From positions 1 to 22,471 of the forward strand of contig UQAQ01000045.1 in NCBI GenBank assembly GCA_900539115.1: a DNA stretch of 22,471 bases, in the 5' to 3' direction. Positions 22,349 through 22,471 of the stretch are shown here, piece after piece. Position numbers and translations under genes: made by a program. Source of the stretch: an uncultured Roseburia sp. GTDB lineage: Bacteria; Bacillota; Clostridia; Lachnospirales; Lachnospiraceae. Under the pieces are notes generated by a model that saw only the letters and a list, made by a program, of their open reading frames with translations, was not told the DNA's origin and ran no database searches. The number at the start of each line of letters is the position of its first letter. The stretch's first letter is position 1.

Positions 22349-22377
22349 ATTGTAACATTTTTTTCATTCTTTTACAA
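22349..22377 (-). promoter_or_regulatory. Promoter of the thrC-hisA operon
   Basis: On the minus strand, TTGTAA (22372-22377), a 17-nt spacer and TACAAT (22349-22354) with an extended TG form a good promoter about 60 nt before thrC. The -35 and -10 elements are parts of an inverted repeat (ATTGTAA with TTACAAT). A short CTTTC/GAAAG stem lies just upstream. The rest of the region to the window end shows no gene. Confidence 0.7.
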
Positions 22378-22471
22378 TAACTTTCTATTTGAAAGATAGC
22401 GTAAATTGTTTTTCGGAAAAATGTAAGCAGACCAGCCCTTTGATAATTTCAAGATTTTGAGCTCAGTTTAT

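Noticed and set aside
22378..22471. T-box or other amino-acid leader before thrC
   Set aside because: The leader after the promoter is only about 60 nt and the T-box core motif was not seen.

Overview
The window looks like chromosome of a low-GC Gram-positive anaerobe of the class Clostridia, most likely Lachnospiraceae. The grounds are strong AGGAGG-type ribosome sites, sigma-A-like promoters, a bacterial pyruvate phosphate dikinase with the clostridial layout, a gap-pgk-tpi glycolytic cluster, and sortase-type and Big-domain surface proteins. Every gene called lies on the minus strand, so transcription runs from high to low coordinates. The species call is inference.

Positions 211-9104 are an accessory island. 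Read in its own direction it starts with a 60-residue unknown protein, then parA, parB, ssb, a RepA_N/DUF6017-type replication initiator and an 84-residue ribbon-helix-helix protein. All are tightly packed or overlapping, as in one partition/replication operon. A CAP-domain protein with a CnaB-like tail and a 1336-residue thioester-domain/CnaB/sortase-anchored adhesin follow. The initiator gene carries two tandem 36-bp repeats beside an AT-rich stretch, a candidate internal replication origin. No integrase, relaxase or type IV secretion gene is visible, so the island is either a piece of a larger integrative conjugative element or a decayed relic. The first 57 bases hold the start of another gene, probably a nucleoside phosphorylase.

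From 9383 to the end the genes look like core chromosome. They are ppdK; a large secreted C-type-lectin/Ig-like protein; a short RsuA/RluE-type pseudouridine synthase; tpiA, pgk and gap; a SleB-type cell wall hydrolase; a HisA isomerase of the eukaryotic (HIS6-like) type; and thrC. gap, pgk and tpiA form a glycolytic operon with a strong promoter before gap, a hairpin terminator or attenuator between gap and pgk, and a terminator after tpiA. PpdK joins lower glycolysis at the PEP/pyruvate step. thrC and the HIS6-like hisA are 11 nt apart and share one promoter.

The points most worth a second look are the candidate origin inside the initiator gene, the HIS6-like hisA coupled to thrC, the CAP-CnaB fusion beside a thioester adhesin, the secreted lectin with intact EPN and WND motifs, and several perfect palindromes inside promoters (gap, ppdK) or leaders (hydrolase, adhesin). 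No rRNA, tRNA, CRISPR array or insertion sequence was seen.
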